This document shows, piece after piece, positions 5,877-6,064 of a stretch of DNA of 6,064 nucleotides. Made by a program: the position numbers and the translations under genes. Source of the stretch: an uncultured Verrucomicrobiales bacterium (GTDB lineage: Bacteria > Verrucomicrobiota > Verrucomicrobiia > Verrucomicrobiales > Akkermansiaceae); assembly GCA_938001985.1 (NCBI GenBank), contig CALLBE010000167.1, positions 1 through 6,064 of the forward strand. Reading direction: 5' to 3'. The notes beneath the pieces are model-generated. The model did not search any database. It was not told the DNA's origin and was given only the letters and a program-made list of their open reading frames with translations. The stretch's first letter is position 1; every line of letters starts with the position of its first letter.

Positions 5877-5904
5877 ATACTACCCAATGATACAATAATA
5901 TCCA
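5877..5904 (-). promoter_or_regulatory. Probable promoter of the metal-uptake operon
   Basis: On the minus strand, TGGATA (5904-5899, four of six -35 bases) is followed after 16 bases by TAGTAT (5882-5877). The predicted start is near the edge of the palindrome at 5868, giving a leader of about 35 bases. Spacer and operator distance match the rpmG promoter, which supports the choice. An alternative is TTGAGA-17-TATGTA, inside and just after the palindrome, which would give an almost leaderless transcript. Confidence 0.4.
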
Positions 5905-5912
5905 GCTCTGTG

Positions 5913-5933
5913 TTCTTAACAGCGTGCTAAGAA
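5913..5933 (-). repeat. Intergenic hairpin after the upstream gene
   Basis: On the minus strand this 21-base stretch folds into TTCTTAGCA, loop CGC, TGTTAAGAA: nine pairs, one of them G-U. It begins 14 bases after the stop of the unrecognised upstream gene and ends just before the metal-operon promoter. There is no T-run after it on the minus strand, so it is not a standard intrinsic terminator. The plus strand has GTTTTCT after a slightly poorer stem. It may be a transcript end or processing structure. Confidence 0.4.
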
Positions 5934-5946
5934 GTTTTCTATTCCG

Positions 5947-6064
5947 TTAAGCTAATATCTGCTCAACAGGTTTTCCTCTCCTGCCCGAAACCTTAAACAA
6001 ACGACCCGATGGAGAATAAGTCGGGTCATCATATCGAATGCCACAACAATGAGCAATGGTCGCA
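5947..6064 (-). CDS. C-terminal end of an unrecognised protein
   Basis: An open frame enters from the right edge and ends at TAA 5949-5947. The 39 visible residues read ATIAHCCGIRYDD, then PTYSPSGRLFKVSGRRGKP, then VEQILA. It is basic, with two adjacent cysteines and no membrane segment. I do not recognise the family, and the piece is too short to assign. Absence of stops, codon use like the neighbours and a sensible end about 110 bases before the next gene make it a likely real 3' end. A hairpin follows the stop. It may belong to a different transcript from the metal operon. Confidence 0.5.
   Translation of the reverse strand, partial: ATIAHCCGIRYDDPTYSPSGRLFKVSGRRGKPVEQILA

Overview
Every gene in this window lies on the minus strand. 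The content suggests a Gram-negative bacterium of about 45% G+C, possibly a verrucomicrobial or other PVC-group member. That placement is an inference from protein style: the ribosomal proteins resemble that group, and a metal permease fused to a DtxR-like repressor domain is known from chlamydiae. I would not place it more precisely from 6 kb.

Layout in the direction of transcription, from high to low coordinates. (1) The 3' end of an unrecognised gene enters from the right edge (stop at 5947). (2) A tight four-gene metal-uptake operon follows: a TroA/ZnuA-type periplasmic metal-binding protein (4883-5833), its ABC ATPase (4086-4883, sharing one base), an ABC-3 permease with a C-terminal DtxR-like winged-helix domain (2703-4073), and a small DUF3147-type membrane protein (2344-2697). 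(3) aroC, chorismate synthase (1158-2285), follows with its own likely promoter. (4) A ribosomal/folate group comes next: L33 (850-1023), S18 (596-838), a likely terminator, then the 5' two thirds of folE2 (1-517, running off the left edge). L33 and folE2 are intact in sequence but easy to miss, because one is short and the other starts with TTG and is cut by the window edge.

The unifying theme is adaptation to zinc shortage. S18 has no cysteine and L33 keeps only one, so neither has an intact Cys4 zinc site. FolE2 is the GTP cyclohydrolase type that can replace zinc-dependent FolE. The transporter operon imports a transition metal. In other bacteria these genes are typical Zur targets. Consistent with shared control, the metal-uptake promoter carries a perfect 7-1-7 palindrome (5854-5868). 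A related 15-mer (12 of 15 bases identical) sits at almost the same distance downstream of the L33 promoter -10 box (1029-1043). The regulator is not visible as a separate gene. It could be a Zur elsewhere, or the DtxR-like tail of the permease. No mobile element, CRISPR array, tRNA or rRNA was seen, and no gene-free stretch exceeds 300 bases; the longest is the 134-base gap between L33 and aroC.
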